Positions 9,058 to 19,272 of a stretch of DNA of 64,000 nucleotides are shown in pieces. The position numbers and the translations under genes were made by a program. Under the pieces are notes generated by a model. That model was not told where the DNA came from, ran no database searches, and saw only the letters and a program-made list of their open reading frames with translations. The stretch is from Shewanella sp. MBTL60-007 (GTDB lineage Bacteria; Pseudomonadota; Gammaproteobacteria; Enterobacterales; Shewanellaceae): positions 1 through 64,000 of the forward strand of contig NZ_BPET01000014.1 in NCBI RefSeq assembly GCF_019654915.1, written 5' to 3'. How positions within the stretch are numbered: position 1 is the first letter of the stretch; every line of letters starts with the position of its first letter.

Positions 9058-11715
9058 TTAACTGGCAAGCTTGGAGACTGATCTAAGTTTGTGCAGCAAG
9101 GCTTCTTTTTTAAATGGTTTTGCAAGGTAGTCATCCATGCCTGATTGATAGCACCTTTCAATATCTTGATCGAGCACGCTGGCGGTTAGCGCTATGATAG
9201 GCAGTCTAGGCTGGGAATGTAGAACCTCCCATTCTCGAATTTTTTCCGTTGCAGTAAAGCCGTCCATAACGGGCATCATGCAGTCCATTAAAATGGCGTG
9301 AAAAGCCTCCCCTGAACTGATGAAATCTAACGCCTCTTGGCCGTTATTGGCGATAATACAATCGAACCCTGCCTGTTTAACAAGTAATGATGCCACTTTT
9401 TGGTTTACTAAGTTGTCTTCGACTATCAGTACCACAACCTTCACTCTTTCAGGCTCTTCTGTGAGTTTGTGATGATTGTTGATACTGCTTGAGTCTTGTT
9501 TATGTCGTAATTTCCGATTCTCTAGTCCATTGTGGACTGCATTTTTAAAGCGGTTGCCTAGTAAGGGAAGGGTTACTGTCGCATCGATATTATCTAAATC
9601 TCGCTTCTCAGTTGGCGTATTGAGGGCAATCGTAAAAATATCCCTCTGTCTTAGCAGTTCAGGCAAGGCCGCAATGCTGTCTCTGGTCGAAGACAAACTG
9701 TCAATAAATAGCAGATCAAACGTTTGATTTTCCTGTAACAGATCGAAGCAGGAACGATAGTGGAAATTGAGATTAAAGCCTTGTTGCTGGCATTCTCTAT
9801 CAAGTTGTTCACTGAGCTCTGAGTTACTAGAAATAAGCGCAGCAGTTAAACCTTCGAACTGGTTTGATACAGGTTTTTTCTGAGTGATAATTGCAGATCT
9901 GAGTTTAATGGAGAAGCAGGAACCTTTTCCTTTGTCTGAAATAAGGCTCATCTCTCCACCCATCAATGTGATGAGTTGCTTACAAATCGCGAGGCCAAGC
10001 CCTGTGCCGCCAAACTCTCTAGTTGTTGTGTTATCTTCTTGAGTAAATGGAGAGAATATATGTTGCTGTTTCTCTTTTGCGATACCGATACCGCTATCGT
10101 GCACACTAATGAGTAGGTCGCAATAGCCTGCAGCATTGCAACAGGATATGACCACCTTAATCCCTCCTTCCTGAGTAAATTTCACCGCGTTAGAGAGTAA
10201 GTTGACCAGAACCTGCTTCATACGGTGTTCATCGAGAGAGAGTAGGTGTGGGGTATCGTTATCTATCTCGACTTCTAATGTTAGGTTTTTTTCGGCGATC
10301 TTTGCCAATACTATGGTTAAGGTATCGTAAATTAACTCGGTGATGTCGGCGTCGGTATTGGTGATAGAGAGGTTACCAGACTCAATCTTAGATAGATCGA
10401 GTATGTCATTGATCAGTATGAGTAACGTTTGAGATGAGGTCTCGATGGTTTGCAGGTACTCACTCTGAGTTGGCGTTAGCTTTGTGCCCGTCATAATATC
10501 GGACATGCCAATAATGCCGTTAAGCGGGGTGCGGATCTCATGGGACATATTAGCCAAAAAGAAACTCTTCGCCTGATTGGCTTTTTCAGCTTCCTGTTTC
10601 GCTTGTAATATTTTTAGTTCATTCTGACGCCGCTCATTAATGAGCTTGTTAAGCGTTTTAGAAAATAGGCTTAACTCATCGTTACCCTCTTCGCTAACTT
10701 TGTGGGAATAGTCGTGAGTCTCTTCGATGTGTGACATGGTGCTAATCACATGGCTTAGGTAGTTGATGATGCGTCGGTATAGGTTGGCTCCAATGATGGC
10801 GATGATGGCTAGAGAGATAACTAGCGCTACGCAAAATAGCCAAATTAGATTTTTTGACTGGGCGATCTCGCCGTGAATGTTGCTACTGAGCTTAGCGGAA
10901 AAACTACTCACAACATATTGGATTAAATCGAGTCGTTGGTTGAAGGCTGCCAAACTGATATTGGGAGTGTTGGCTAAAGTTTGCTTATTTAAAATATGAC
11001 TTCTTAATTGATAACTCTGTTCGAATGCTTTATCTGAAAAAGTGCTGAGCAAGAGCGAGACCTGCTCAGGTTTGGCGTTAATATCTATAAAGCGCTCTAC
11101 ATAAAGTTGTTGGCGCTCGGTGATGGAGTTTAATTGGCTTAGCAGTTCACCATCATTGCGGTCTTGCAGTAATAGATTGATTAACCATTTCTCTTCTGTC
11201 GACCATAAAGACAGCCATTGCAGTTGGTATAATATTTCAAGCTGTTGATTGATATCATAGTTGAATCCAGAGCTGTCTTTCTCTAGGGTGTTTATTGCTT
11301 GAACCTGTAGCTCATTAAACCAAATCGACCAGTCTGCTAGATCATCAGCATTCATTTCCGCCAATTCTATTAGGGCGTCATTGGTGTTAGTTACCCAAGA
11401 CTCCATATCTAAATAATTCTTAGCCGTAAATGTTTGAGATAGTTGCTGGGATATTCTGTTGAGCGAAGAGGCTAAGGGGGCGAGTGTCACCTTAGTGTTG
11501 TGTTTGAATAACTGCTCTCTTGCTTGATTGGTAAGCTTGTTTAGTTGGGATAAAGATTCGAGAAAGCTGACTTTACTGTTTAGGGTATTTAAAGCCTGAA
11601 CATTCTCTCTCTGTTTTTTAACCTCTAATGCCGATAAAAAAGAGGCAAAAATGAGCGGTAATAGCACCAAGGCTAACATCCGTATTTTTATTGAAGCATG
11701 ATTAAATATGCTCAT
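9058..11715 (-). CDS. Hybrid sensor histidine kinase with receiver domains
   Basis: An 885-residue membrane kinase. Helix one is at about 12-30, a helical periplasmic sensor spans 31-288, and helix two is at 290-312, followed by a HAMP-like linker. The phospho-accepting histidine is H392 ([11 protein letters not shown]). An ATPase domain follows (N box [12 protein letters not shown] boxes SGIGI and GTGLGL). A degenerate receiver-like domain occupies about 630-745, and a complete C-terminal receiver has its phospho-acceptor at D811 ([11 protein letters not shown]). The protein lacks its own Hpt domain; a separate Hpt protein is encoded about 1.7 kb away at 13389-13715, a natural phosphorelay partner. 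The gene is divergent from the solute-binding/porin pair, which may supply its signal. Confidence 0.88.
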   Translation of the reverse strand: MSIFNHASIKIRMLALVLLPLIFASFLSALEVKKQRENVQALNTLNSKVSFLESLSQLNKLTNQAREQLFKHNTKVTLAPLASSLNRISQQLSQTFTAKNYLDMESWVTNTNDALIELAEMNADDLADWSIWFNELQVQAINTLEKDSSGFNYDINQQLEILYQLQWLSLWSTEEKWLINLLLQDRNDGELLSQLNSITERQQLYVERFIDINAKPEQVSLLLSTFSDKAFEQSYQLRSHILNKQTLANTPNISLAAFNQRLDLIQYVVSSFSAKLSSNIHGEIAQSKNLIWLFCVALVISLAIIAIIGANLYRRIINYLSHVISTMSHIEETHDYSHKVSEEGNDELSLFSKTLNKLINERRQNELKILQAKQEAEKANQAKSFFLANMSHEIRTPLNGIIGMSDIMTGTKLTPTQSEYLQTIETSSQTLLILINDILDLSKIESGNLSITNTDADITELIYDTLTIVLAKIAEKNLTLEVEIDNDTPHLLSLDEHRMKQVLVNLLSNAVKFTQEGGIKVVISCCNAAGYCDLLISVHDSGIGIAKEKQQHIFSPFTQEDNTTTREFGGTGLGLAICKQLITLMGGEMSLISDKGKGSCFSIKLRSAIITQKKPVSNQFEGLTAALISSNSELSEQLDRECQQQGFNLNFHYRSCFDLLQENQTFDLLFIDSLSSTRDSIAALPELLRQRDIFTIALNTPTEKRDLDNIDATVTLPLLGNRFKNAVHNGLENRKLRHKQDSSSINNHHKLTEEPERVKVVVLIVEDNLVNQKVASLLVKQAGFDCIIANNGQEALDFISSGEAFHAILMDCMMPVMDGFTATEKIREWEVLHSQPRLPIIALTASVLDQDIERCYQSGMDDYLAKPFKKEALLHKLRSVSKLAS

Positions 11716-11816
11716 TTCTACTCCATGAATTGAACAAGTTAGCGCCGTTCTTGTAGTTTAACTTAGCCTTGACTATATTCAGCATAGTATAAAACTATCT
11801 AGGATTGAGGGTTTTA

Positions 11817-12311
11817 ATGTTTAAGGGATTAAACGTGCGAGTTAGGCCTATCTTTTTTCAGCTCTTAATAGTGCTACTGCTTTGCTGTATCTCTTTATCC
11901 CTCCAAGCTGTAGAAGCCATCGATGAAAACGACGATGTTGAGTTTGCTATTTTTAGCCTTAATGATGACTTACCTCCCTTGAGTAAGAGCAAGGCGAGAA
12001 TGCTTTATCGTGGTAAGAGTAAGAAAATATCGGGCAGCTTGAAAATTGTTCTAGTAGACCTTCCTGAAACATCCATCCATAGAGAAGAATTTTATAAGAT
12101 GCTACTCGGCAAGTCTGTTTCGCAGATGAACGGCTATTGGGCGGGGCTTGCATTTTCGGGCAGAGGCTCCCCGCCTGATGAGCTTGATAGTGATGATATT
12201 AAACAGATTTTAAAATGGCTTAATGATAACCCTAACGGCATCGCTTATGCGCCTATTGAATCAGTGCCTGAAGAAGTCAATATCTTGATAACTGTGCCTC
12301 AGGGAGAGTAG
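11817..12311 (+). CDS. PstS-like periplasmic solute-binding domain protein
   Basis: A short (about 164 residues) exported protein with a signal peptide ending near LSLQA. The body has the hallmarks of the small single-domain relatives of phosphate-binding proteins: LSKSKARMLYRGKSKK, a REEFYKMLLGKSVSQ helix and GYWAGLAFSGRGSPP, then a GIAYAP strand. It has no ABC transporter next to it. Instead it lies 2 bp before a porin and is divergent from a hybrid kinase. Such small domains are often found beside sensors and porins in Shewanella and Vibrio, so a sensing or capture role is possible. The start at 11817 is chosen for the GAGG site; an in-frame TTG at 11805 overlaps that site. Confidence 0.72.
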   Translation: MFKGLNVRVRPIFFQLLIVLLLCCISLSLQAVEAIDENDDVEFAIFSLNDDLPPLSKSKARMLYRGKSKKISGSLKIVLVDLPETSIHREEFYKMLLGKSVSQMNGYWAGLAFSGRGSPPDELDSDDIKQILKWLNDNPNGIAYAPIESVPEEVNILITVPQGE

Positions 12312-12313
12312 TT

Positions 12314-13354
12314 ATGTTACGTCGCCGAACATGCTTTATCGCATTATCTTCAATTATATTTCTACCTGTCGCCCAGGCAAGTATTGAGCTTACCGATAGC
12401 ATTTCTCTCAGTGGATTTGGTTCAACCGCTATCAGTAAGACAGATAATCGCACTCCGCTGTTTATTAGCCGAGAGATCACTGATGATACCTGTTATGACT
12501 GTGACACCATATTTGGTTTGCAGCTAGATATTGATCTATTTGATAGCTTAACCGCATCAGGACAGGTGGTTAAGCGTACTCAGGATGAGTGGAGCGATCC
12601 AGAGCTTGAGTGGGCCTATCTTTCATATGAGTTTGATGATTTTGAGGTGAGAGCAGGGCGTTTGCGTTTGCCGCTATTTCTGGTTTCTGAGTACTACTAT
12701 GTTGGCCAAGCCTACCCGTGGGCTAGGCCTCCTCAGGAGGTGTATGACAGCATTTTAGGATTTACATTCTATGATGGTCTGTCTGTTTCTTGGGATTATG
12801 AGATTTCCGATGAACTCTTGTTAACCGTGTCGCCCTATTACGGTTTTGATAGGGTCAATAAGGTGGAACTAGGTGATTATTTACTGACATTTGATACCGA
12901 ATATATGGCGGGGATCTATATTGACTTGGTCGGGTTTAACTATCGGATTCATAGCGGCTTTATGCAGGCCAAATATAGGCAGCAACCTTCGCCAGAGCAG
13001 CAAAAACTGGATATTTATACTCTGGGAGTCGAGTACAGTTATGAGTCCTGGTTATGGATGGCGGAGGTGGAGTTCGATCGATTACAAACCAACTGGTATG
13101 CCTCGGCGATTTATGCCTTTGACTACTTATCTCCCTATTTAACCTACGGCGAAAGTCATCAGCTGCGCAAATCTAAGGCTGTGACGGCTGGGGTTAGATA
13201 TGATGCGACTTCGAGCATTTCATTCAATCTAGAGTATCAGATGATTTTTTCTCAAGAGGAAGGCAATCGAGCTCAGTTTGTCACATCACCGCTGACTTAC
13301 GATGAAAGCCCAGACGTAGATTTAGTTACTTTTACCGTAAACTTTGTATTTTGA
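12314..13354 (+). CDS. Outer-membrane porin-like beta-barrel protein
   Basis: A 346-residue protein with a signal peptide (SSIIFLPVAQA) followed by alternating aromatic/polar strands typical of a trimeric-porin-like barrel and a terminal aromatic residue (TVNFVF). It starts 2 bp after the PstS-like gene, so the two are surely co-transcribed. A cysteine pair (CYDC, near residue 58) in the first part is unusual for a porin. Substrate specificity cannot be read from the sequence. It converges with the Hpt gene. Confidence 0.72.
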   Translation: MLRRRTCFIALSSIIFLPVAQASIELTDSISLSGFGSTAISKTDNRTPLFISREITDDTCYDCDTIFGLQLDIDLFDSLTASGQVVKRTQDEWSDPELEWAYLSYEFDDFEVRAGRLRLPLFLVSEYYYVGQAYPWARPPQEVYDSILGFTFYDGLSVSWDYEISDELLLTVSPYYGFDRVNKVELGDYLLTFDTEYMAGIYIDLVGFNYRIHSGFMQAKYRQQPSPEQQKLDIYTLGVEYSYESWLWMAEVEFDRLQTNWYASAIYAFDYLSPYLTYGESHQLRKSKAVTAGVRYDATSSISFNLEYQMIFSQEEGNRAQFVTSPLTYDESPDVDLVTFTVNFVF

Positions 13355-13388
13355 TCACATGGGGGGGAATAACTGATTGGGAAAGCAA

Positions 13389-13715
13389 TTATTGTAATAG
13401 CACTTGGACCTGTTGGTTAATGTTCTGGATTTCTTCGCAAAGCTTGTTGATTGCAGTTTCATCTGGGAGCGCACCATTTTGAGTACTAGACTCTACGACT
13501 TGTGCAAAGCTTACCGCATCTTGTGCACATAAATTACTAAACATACCTTTCAACTCGTGGGCGATCTGAAACAAGCCTTCAATATCCTCTGTGCTATACC
13601 TTTGCTTAATGATGTTGTAACTCTGGTTGTACTCTTCGATATAGAGGGTGAGTACCATGTTCAGCATCGAATCATCACCGTCACAGAGTGCTTTTAATTC
13701 ATCTATTTTAATCAT
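13389..13715 (-). CDS. Stand-alone Hpt phosphotransfer protein
   Basis: A 108-residue four-helix protein with the Hpt motif FQIAHELKGMFSNL; the phospho-accepting histidine is H53. It would relay phosphate from a hybrid kinase to a response regulator. It is the last gene of a five-gene minus-strand operon beginning at 17032. It is also about 1.7 kb from a hybrid kinase without its own Hpt, so a phosphorelay from that kinase through this protein to the receiver of the PP2C phosphatase is a reasonable inference. AAAGGAG precedes the ATG. Confidence 0.85.
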   Translation of the reverse strand: MIKIDELKALCDGDDSMLNMVLTLYIEEYNQSYNIIKQRYSTEDIEGLFQIAHELKGMFSNLCAQDAVSFAQVVESSTQNGALPDETAINKLCEEIQNINQQVQVLLQ

Positions 13716-13807
13716 TAAGCTCTCCTTTGATTATTAATGTAGCCATTTAAATGATCACTCGTTTGCTGCCTAAGGTGTCTTTTTATGTTTGTGGAGCAAG
13801 TGTCACT

Positions 13808-14251
13808 TTAACTTGTTTGTCGCTGCAGTTTGAAGGTGTTTCGATTCTCGTTTGAGTTGTACTCTATCTTGTCAGAAAGTTGCTGGATGATTTTTAGTCC
13901 TCTGCGGCTTTGTAACCAAGTACTGGGCTCGGTCGCCAATGGCTCAATAAAGTCCATCTTAGGGAGATCTTTAAGGATATTGGTCGGCATCGAATCGCCG
14001 TAGTCAGAGACCTCGATAATTAGTTCTTTTGTATCATTTAAATAAGAGGTGATCTCAAACTTGGCACCTTCAAGGTTTGAGTAGGCATGCTCAAAGACGT
14101 TGTTGACTATTTCGACTAGGCATAGCTCCATCTGTCCGATAACCGTGACATCTAAGCCAAGCGACTGCCAAAAAGGAAGAATATCGGAGGCCACTGCGCG
14201 AGGAGCCTCCAAACAGCTAGAGTATTGTTTATGAAACTTCCCTGTATTCAC
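13808..14251 (-). CDS. RsbW-like anti-sigma factor-type ATP-binding protein
   Basis: A 147-residue HATPase_c_2 domain protein like RsbW/SpoIIAB serine kinases. The N box is ELCLVEIVNNVFEHAY (about 42-57) and the G1 box is VSDYGDSMPTN. In partner-switching modules this kinase phosphorylates the STAS antagonist and binds a target protein. Both the antagonist and a cognate PP2C phosphatase lie in the same operon. It starts with GTG, since the nearby ATG is followed at once by a stop, and a GGGG tract acts as ribosome site. No sigma factor gene is nearby, so the final target is unknown. Confidence 0.82.
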   Translation of the reverse strand: MNTGKFHKQYSSCLEAPRAVASDILPFWQSLGLDVTVIGQMELCLVEIVNNVFEHAYSNLEGAKFEITSYLNDTKELIIEVSDYGDSMPTNILKDLPKMDFIEPLATEPSTWLQSRRGLKIIQQLSDKIEYNSNENRNTFKLQRQTS

Positions 14252-14262
14252 GTCATTTTCCC

Positions 14263-15456
14263 CTATTTGGCTTGCTCTAATGGTGGCAGGGTATCACGGT
14301 GGATAGGAGGCGATTTGTAGAGCTTATCTATACAGGCAATGCCGCTTAGGGGACGTGAAACGTTACGGTTTTTTAGAATATGCACGTACTGGCAGTCGGT
14401 TAAAAGCTGGGTATAGCCATCGTGCCCCAATAAATAATCTCCAAACATGGTTTTATTAACTATGTATGCGTCGTCAGCGAGGTGAATATAGTCACAAATA
14501 AGGGTATTACTCACTACGCTTTTGGCTTCGATCTTACAATTAGCGCCGATAACTGCGGGGCCTATGAGTGTTGCGCCATCTTGAACTTCACTGCCACTGC
14601 TGATGATTACCGGAGGGGTAATTTTACATTTAGAGGTGTCGACACGTGTATTGATACCTACCCATATTCCTGGGGAGACTTGGGTACCTGGGATGGGGTA
14701 ACCTTTGACCTTACCGTTAATGATATCGCTGGTAACCTCCCATACATCTTTTACTTTGCCAACATCTAACCATTGGAAGTCCATATTTATGGCATAGAAG
14801 TCGGCTTGGCGCTCGACAAGCAGAGGAAAGAGATCGCTACCAATATCGAACTCTATCTCTTTAGGGATGAAGTCAAAAATTGCAGGCTCAAATATATAGA
14901 TGCCAGTATTAATTTTGTTGGAGAGGGCTTCGGATTCTGTGGGTTTTTCTTGAAAGCTAGTGACCTGATCGTATTTGTCGGTGACCACGACACCATACTT
15001 GCTCACTTCGGAACTTTCGACTTCTTTGGTGATGATGGTTGCGATCCCGCCATGCTGCTTGTGATGCTCAACGGCTTCTTTAAGATCTAGGTCTATCCAA
15101 GCATCTCCACATACTACAACGAAGGTTTCATCGAAGAAGCCTGAAAAGTCCTGTATTTTTCTCATGCCGCCTGCACTGCCTAGTGCTTGGCTAACATATT
15201 CGCCATCGACCTCTTTTGCTTCATAGGAGTATGATAGTTGCACGTTGAAGTGGTGCCCATCACCAAAGTAATTTTCAATTATCTCCGCCAAGTGACTGGT
15301 ATTAACCACAATTTTGTCGATGCCATGTTTAGCAAACAGCTGGATCATCGACTCCATCACGGGTTTGCCTAGGATCGGTACCATAGGTTTTGGTATTGCA
15401 TAGGAGATTGGTTTAATGCGTGTGCCTTTCCCTGCGGCAAGTATCATTCCTTTCAT
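14263..15456 (-). CDS. Sugar-phosphate nucleotidyltransferase with hexapeptide tail
   Basis: A 397-residue GDP-mannose/glucose-1-phosphate nucleotidyltransferase-type enzyme. The N-terminal NTP-binding signature is MILAAGKGTRIKPISYAIPKP, with VVCGDAWIDLDL and LQWLDVGK-like segments later. The C-terminal third (about 245-330) is a left-handed beta-helix of hexapeptide repeats (ISSGSEVQDGATLIGPAVIG). The enzyme would make an NDP-sugar from a sugar 1-phosphate. It is unusual in sitting inside a partner-switching operon, between the STAS and RsbW-like genes, with only 10-12 bp on either side. This suggests that exopolysaccharide or envelope sugar synthesis is coupled to the signalling module. The ATG at 15456 is chosen. 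Confidence 0.8.
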   Translation of the reverse strand: MKGMILAAGKGTRIKPISYAIPKPMVPILGKPVMESMIQLFAKHGIDKIVVNTSHLAEIIENYFGDGHHFNVQLSYSYEAKEVDGEYVSQALGSAGGMRKIQDFSGFFDETFVVVCGDAWIDLDLKEAVEHHKQHGGIATIITKEVESSEVSKYGVVVTDKYDQVTSFQEKPTESEALSNKINTGIYIFEPAIFDFIPKEIEFDIGSDLFPLLVERQADFYAINMDFQWLDVGKVKDVWEVTSDIINGKVKGYPIPGTQVSPGIWVGINTRVDTSKCKITPPVIISSGSEVQDGATLIGPAVIGANCKIEAKSVVSNTLICDYIHLADDAYIVNKTMFGDYLLGHDGYTQLLTDCQYVHILKNRNVSRPLSGIACIDKLYKSPPIHRDTLPPLEQAK

Positions 15457-15468
15457 CACACAGTCCTT

Positions 15469-15801
15469 TTAAGTGGTGGGAGCTAGAGCATCTTCTATTG
15501 TTGGATGACTTAATATCAGCTTATCTATTCGAGTCAGTTTGAGTAGGTCTAAGATGGGCTTTTGTGGATTAACGATACTAATCTTGGTGTTGCGTAGCAT
15601 CTTATAGGCGCCCATCACGGCTCCTAGTCCACTGCTATCCATAAAGCGAACATCACCGAGATCCAGAACCAAATGTTCGCGGATATTACCTTGTATTTTT
15701 TCGAGTTCTTCGCGAAAAGAGGGCGCTAGCTTAGCGTCAAACCTCGCCTCTCTAACTTGGATCACCGTGTATTGGCCTTTCTCTATAATATCGAATTGCA
15801 T
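15469..15801 (-). CDS. STAS-domain anti-sigma factor antagonist
   Basis: A 110-residue SpoIIAA/RsbV-like protein. The regulatory serine lies in VRFMDSSGLGAVMGAYK (S56 or S57). In the unphosphorylated state such proteins bind the RsbW-type kinase and free its target. It lies 13 bp after the PP2C gene in the same operon and has a GAGGA ribosome site, which fits the classic phosphatase-antagonist-kinase set. Confidence 0.87.
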   Translation of the reverse strand: MQFDIIEKGQYTVIQVREARFDAKLAPSFREELEKIQGNIREHLVLDLGDVRFMDSSGLGAVMGAYKMLRNTKISIVNPQKPILDLLKLTRIDKLILSHPTIEDALAPTT

Positions 15802-15814
15802 GCTATTTCCTCAG

Positions 15815-17032
15815 TTAAGTTCCATTCCATTCAAATACTAATAAGCTGATGTCATCGTTGAATTGTGTCGTGCCAGACCAACTTTTGAGTACTTCTACAA
15901 TGGTGTCGGTTTGTTTGACGACTGGTTGTTCGGCTAACTCCTGAACTAGCTGTTTTAAACCTTGCTCTGAATATTGCTGGCTGTCGCTAGATTCGGCTTC
16001 AGTGATGCCGTCAGAGTAGAGGTATATGCGGTCGCCACTATTGAGTTGTACTTGCTCGGTTTGGTAATCGGCGAAATCGAACATGCCAGCCACAAAGCTT
16101 TCTTGTTGAATGAAGTGACATTGTCGTTGCTGTTTTTGTAGCCAGATCATAGGCGGGTGACCCGCGAAGGCATAGTTTAATAGCCCGCTTTTAGTATTAA
16201 GCACCGCATAAACCATAGTGAAATAGAGGTTATTATTACCTTGGTTGATATAACTTCGGTTGAGCCTAGCTAATACCTCACTGGGATCCCTGAGGCTATA
16301 AAAAGGATCCGTTTCTTTTCTACGCTTTACGTTGGAGTTGCTGGTGGAGTTAGAGCTGATACTTTGTTGGATAGCGAAAGACATTAATGCCGATGTAACA
16401 CCGTGCCCTGACACATCAAACAGATAGATGGCGATATGATCTTCATCTAGCTGCATGCAACCTAGCATATCGCCCCCTATCTGGGTGCTAGGAATATGGG
16501 TGTAATGCAGCTCAACGCCTTGGAAAGAAGTTTGGCTAGGGAGCATACGGCGAATTAATAAGTTGGCGGACTCAAGATCTTCTCGAATGGTGGCATAGGC
16601 TCGGTCGAGTTCAATATTTTTGGTTATAAGCTGGTTGTGGAGTTCTAGATTTCGAATGCCCGCCTTAAGGCGAGCATCGAGTTCGTTAATATTGGTATCT
16701 TTGGCGACAAAGTCATCGGCTCCGGCATTAATTCCTTCGACAATAGACTCTTTGTCATCACGGCCAGAGAGTAAAACGAAGAAGATGTAGCGGCCATATT
16801 CGGGAGATTTTAATCGATAACAAAGTTCGATGCCGTTTAAGCCAGGCATCATCCAATCACTGAGGACTAGCTGGATAGAGGGGTGCTTATCGAGTTGAGC
16901 AAGAGCATCGATACCATTAGAGGCACTAATGACTCGGTAGCCCCGTGAAGAAAGCATTTTAGTCATCAGCAACTGCATGACCTTATTGTCTTCAACGAGT
17001 AGGATTTCTTTGCTCAAATTTTCAGCCTCCAT
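15815..17032 (-). CDS. Response regulator with PP2C (RsbU/SpoIIE-type) phosphatase
   Basis: A 405-residue protein. The receiver domain spans residues 9-125 (EDN at 14-16, phospho-acceptor D59 in LSDWMMPG), a short coiled coil follows (about 130-165), and a PP2C/SpoIIE domain spans 170-402 (GGDMLGC, FDVSGHGV, YSDGITEA, DDISLLVFEW metal-binding motifs). Phosphorylation of the receiver would switch on dephosphorylation of the STAS antagonist encoded next. It is the first gene of the operon. The ATG at 17032 has little ribosome site; a TTG six codons later has GGAGG upstream, so translation may start there instead. Confidence 0.87.
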   Translation of the reverse strand: MEAENLSKEILLVEDNKVMQLLMTKMLSSRGYRVISASNGIDALAQLDKHPSIQLVLSDWMMPGLNGIELCYRLKSPEYGRYIFFVLLSGRDDKESIVEGINAGADDFVAKDTNINELDARLKAGIRNLELHNQLITKNIELDRAYATIREDLESANLLIRRMLPSQTSFQGVELHYTHIPSTQIGGDMLGCMQLDEDHIAIYLFDVSGHGVTSALMSFAIQQSISSNSTSNSNVKRRKETDPFYSLRDPSEVLARLNRSYINQGNNNLYFTMVYAVLNTKSGLLNYAFAGHPPMIWLQKQQRQCHFIQQESFVAGMFDFADYQTEQVQLNSGDRIYLYSDGITEAESSDSQQYSEQGLKQLVQELAEQPVVKQTDTIVEVLKSWSGTTQFNDDISLLVFEWNGT

Positions 17033-17190
17033 GCTGCATCTGTTACTGAGCGAAATTAGACGTTCAGCTTTGAATAAGTCCTTTTACTTTTCAAAAGTCT
17101 AGTAGTGAATTTCAAATACACAAGGAAGTGATAGGTATGGAGTTTAAATAATGTGATTTATAGGGAGTGGATTTTAGTGGGGGGAGCGAT

Positions 17191-17222
17191 CTCGTCCAAG
17201 AGCAGATTTGAGCTTGGACGAG
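17191..17222 (-). terminator. Strong hairpin after the YgbA_NO-family gene
   Basis: CTCGTCCAAG and CTTGGACGAG form a perfect 10-bp stem with a 12-base loop, directly past the stop codon at 17228. No T run follows, so it may be an mRNA-stabilising hairpin and not a classic terminator. Confidence 0.5.
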
Positions 17223-17227
17223 GCATG

Positions 17228-17623
17228 TTAGTCCTGCTTAGAAATTTTTATACGCTGATGGCGATTGGAGTTCGCCTCGGGTGGCTTACCTGGCGCGGGA
17301 TTACGCTCGGAGAGTAGATGACGAACGGCCATTATAGGATGAGGCAGTAGCATTCTTGGGCCAGCGTAAATCATGATTTCACGCGCCTTGGCTTTCATAT
17401 GCGGCTTATAACAATGTACAGGGCATTTATTGCAGGTCGGTTTTTCCTGACCGTAGGGGCATCTGTCTAAGCGTGTGTGAGCGTATTCGATAAAGTCTTT
17501 ACACTCTTCACAAGGATGAGAGTCAGACTCTGCATGGTGAGCTTTACAGTAGATCTTCACCATAGCGGAAATTGTCTTAAACTCTCTGAGAAGTTTGCCA
17601 CTGAGTAGTTGTTCAAATGCCAT
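17228..17623 (-). CDS. YgbA/nitrous oxide-stimulated promoter family protein
   Basis: A 131-residue cysteine-rich cytosolic protein matching the YgbA_NO family (named after E. coli YgbA, an NsrR-regulated nitrosative-stress gene). Conserved cysteines appear as YCKAHH, HPCEECKDFIEYAHTRLDRCPYG and PTCNKCPVHCYK, which suggests a metal or Fe-S site. The family is linked with recovery from nitric-oxide stress. The basic tail (GKPPEANSNRHQRIKISKQD) is not part of the domain. It is a single gene; I could not identify a clean NsrR operator upstream. Confidence 0.75.
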   Translation of the reverse strand: MAFEQLLSGKLLREFKTISAMVKIYCKAHHAESDSHPCEECKDFIEYAHTRLDRCPYGQEKPTCNKCPVHCYKPHMKAKAREIMIYAGPRMLLPHPIMAVRHLLSERNPAPGKPPEANSNRHQRIKISKQD

Positions 17624-18025
17624 GATATACCTTAGTAACCTACTGGGGTATTTCCATAATAAGTGGGTTATCTTTTCGTGACAAAATATAAGGGTGAAAG
17701 TTTGAAGATGTGCACAAAATAGTGCTTATTGACTCAGGCTATCTAAATTGTCACGAATATATCTTCAAATTTTCATTTTGCAGGTGATTAGCATACCCTA
17801 ACTGAGTTTTTCTGTTCCAGAGCCATTAAAAGCTTAATCGCATAGTCTATTTATGCTTTGTAACACTCAAAAAAACGAATAATTTTGATACCCGATTAAA
17901 AAAGAGATATAAATACTTGATTTTAAGAGAGAGAATGCATTACTAATAATGTTTAATTTTTACTCATTCGTGTCGCTATATAAGCGTATGACGGATGTGT
18001 TCGTGGCCAACCTATGGTGGAAACA
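17624..18025. other. Divergent intergenic region, nothing recognised
   Basis: About 400 bp of AT-rich sequence between the divergent YgbA-family gene and the Glu-Pro repeat gene. It should hold both promoters. I see no operator or small RNA that I can support. Confidence 0.4.
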
Positions 18026-18862
<837 letters not shown>

Positions 18863-18923
18863 CGTAACAGTTAAAGGCAATCGATCACTAAGCTGTGTAG
18901 AATAAGTATAGTGGTTACCGAAG

Positions 18924-18966
18924 AGGCGAAACCCAGAGTTGAATTTTGGGCTTCGCCTTTTTATTT
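18924..18966 (+). terminator. Rho-independent terminator after the Glu-Pro gene
   Basis: AGGCGAAACCCA pairs with TTGGGCTTCGCCT across a ten-base loop with one mismatch, followed by TTTTTATTTA. It separates the Glu-Pro gene from the lipoprotein gene. Confidence 0.85.
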
Positions 18967-18980
18967 ATAGGAAGTGTTAT

Positions 18981-19271
18981 ATGAGTTTTCGTTCGTTATG
19001 TTTGATCGGGGCGGCATCAATCGGCTTGGTAGCTTGTACTCAATCTCCCGAGTGGACGCTATTGTATTATCCCGATAGCCAAACTCAGCCAAGTGTTGAG
19101 CAGTCAGCCAGCTTTATTAGCGGCTACTATGCAACGATTGAGCAGTGTCACTCAAAAGGACTAGGGCTTATCCGTCTAGGTGGCGATGTCGGTGGTCACT
19201 ATGTCTGTGGTTATCAGTGTGAGGCCGATGGTCGGTCACTCAGCTGCCAAAATGTCATCTCCTCAAAATAG
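18981..19271 (+). CDS. Small lipoprotein of unknown function
   Basis: A 96-residue predicted lipoprotein. The signal peptide ends in the lipobox LVAC ([19 protein letters not shown]). The mature part holds four cysteines ([23 protein letters not shown]) that probably form two disulfides. I do not recognise the family. The ATG at 18981 is preferred because GGAAG lies before it and the signal peptide begins there; a longer frame would start within the terminator. Its stop codon ends one base before the selO start, so the two genes are co-transcribed. Confidence 0.65.
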   Translation: MSFRSLCLIGAASIGLVACTQSPEWTLLYYPDSQTQPSVEQSASFISGYYATIEQCHSKGLGLIRLGGDVGGHYVCGYQCEADGRSLSCQNVISSK

Positions 19272-19272
19272 C

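Noticed and set aside
17690..17740. NsrR operator upstream of the YgbA-family gene
   Set aside because: AAGATGTGCACAAAATAGTGCTTATT has some likeness to the NsrR dyad, but the half-sites match too poorly to support it.
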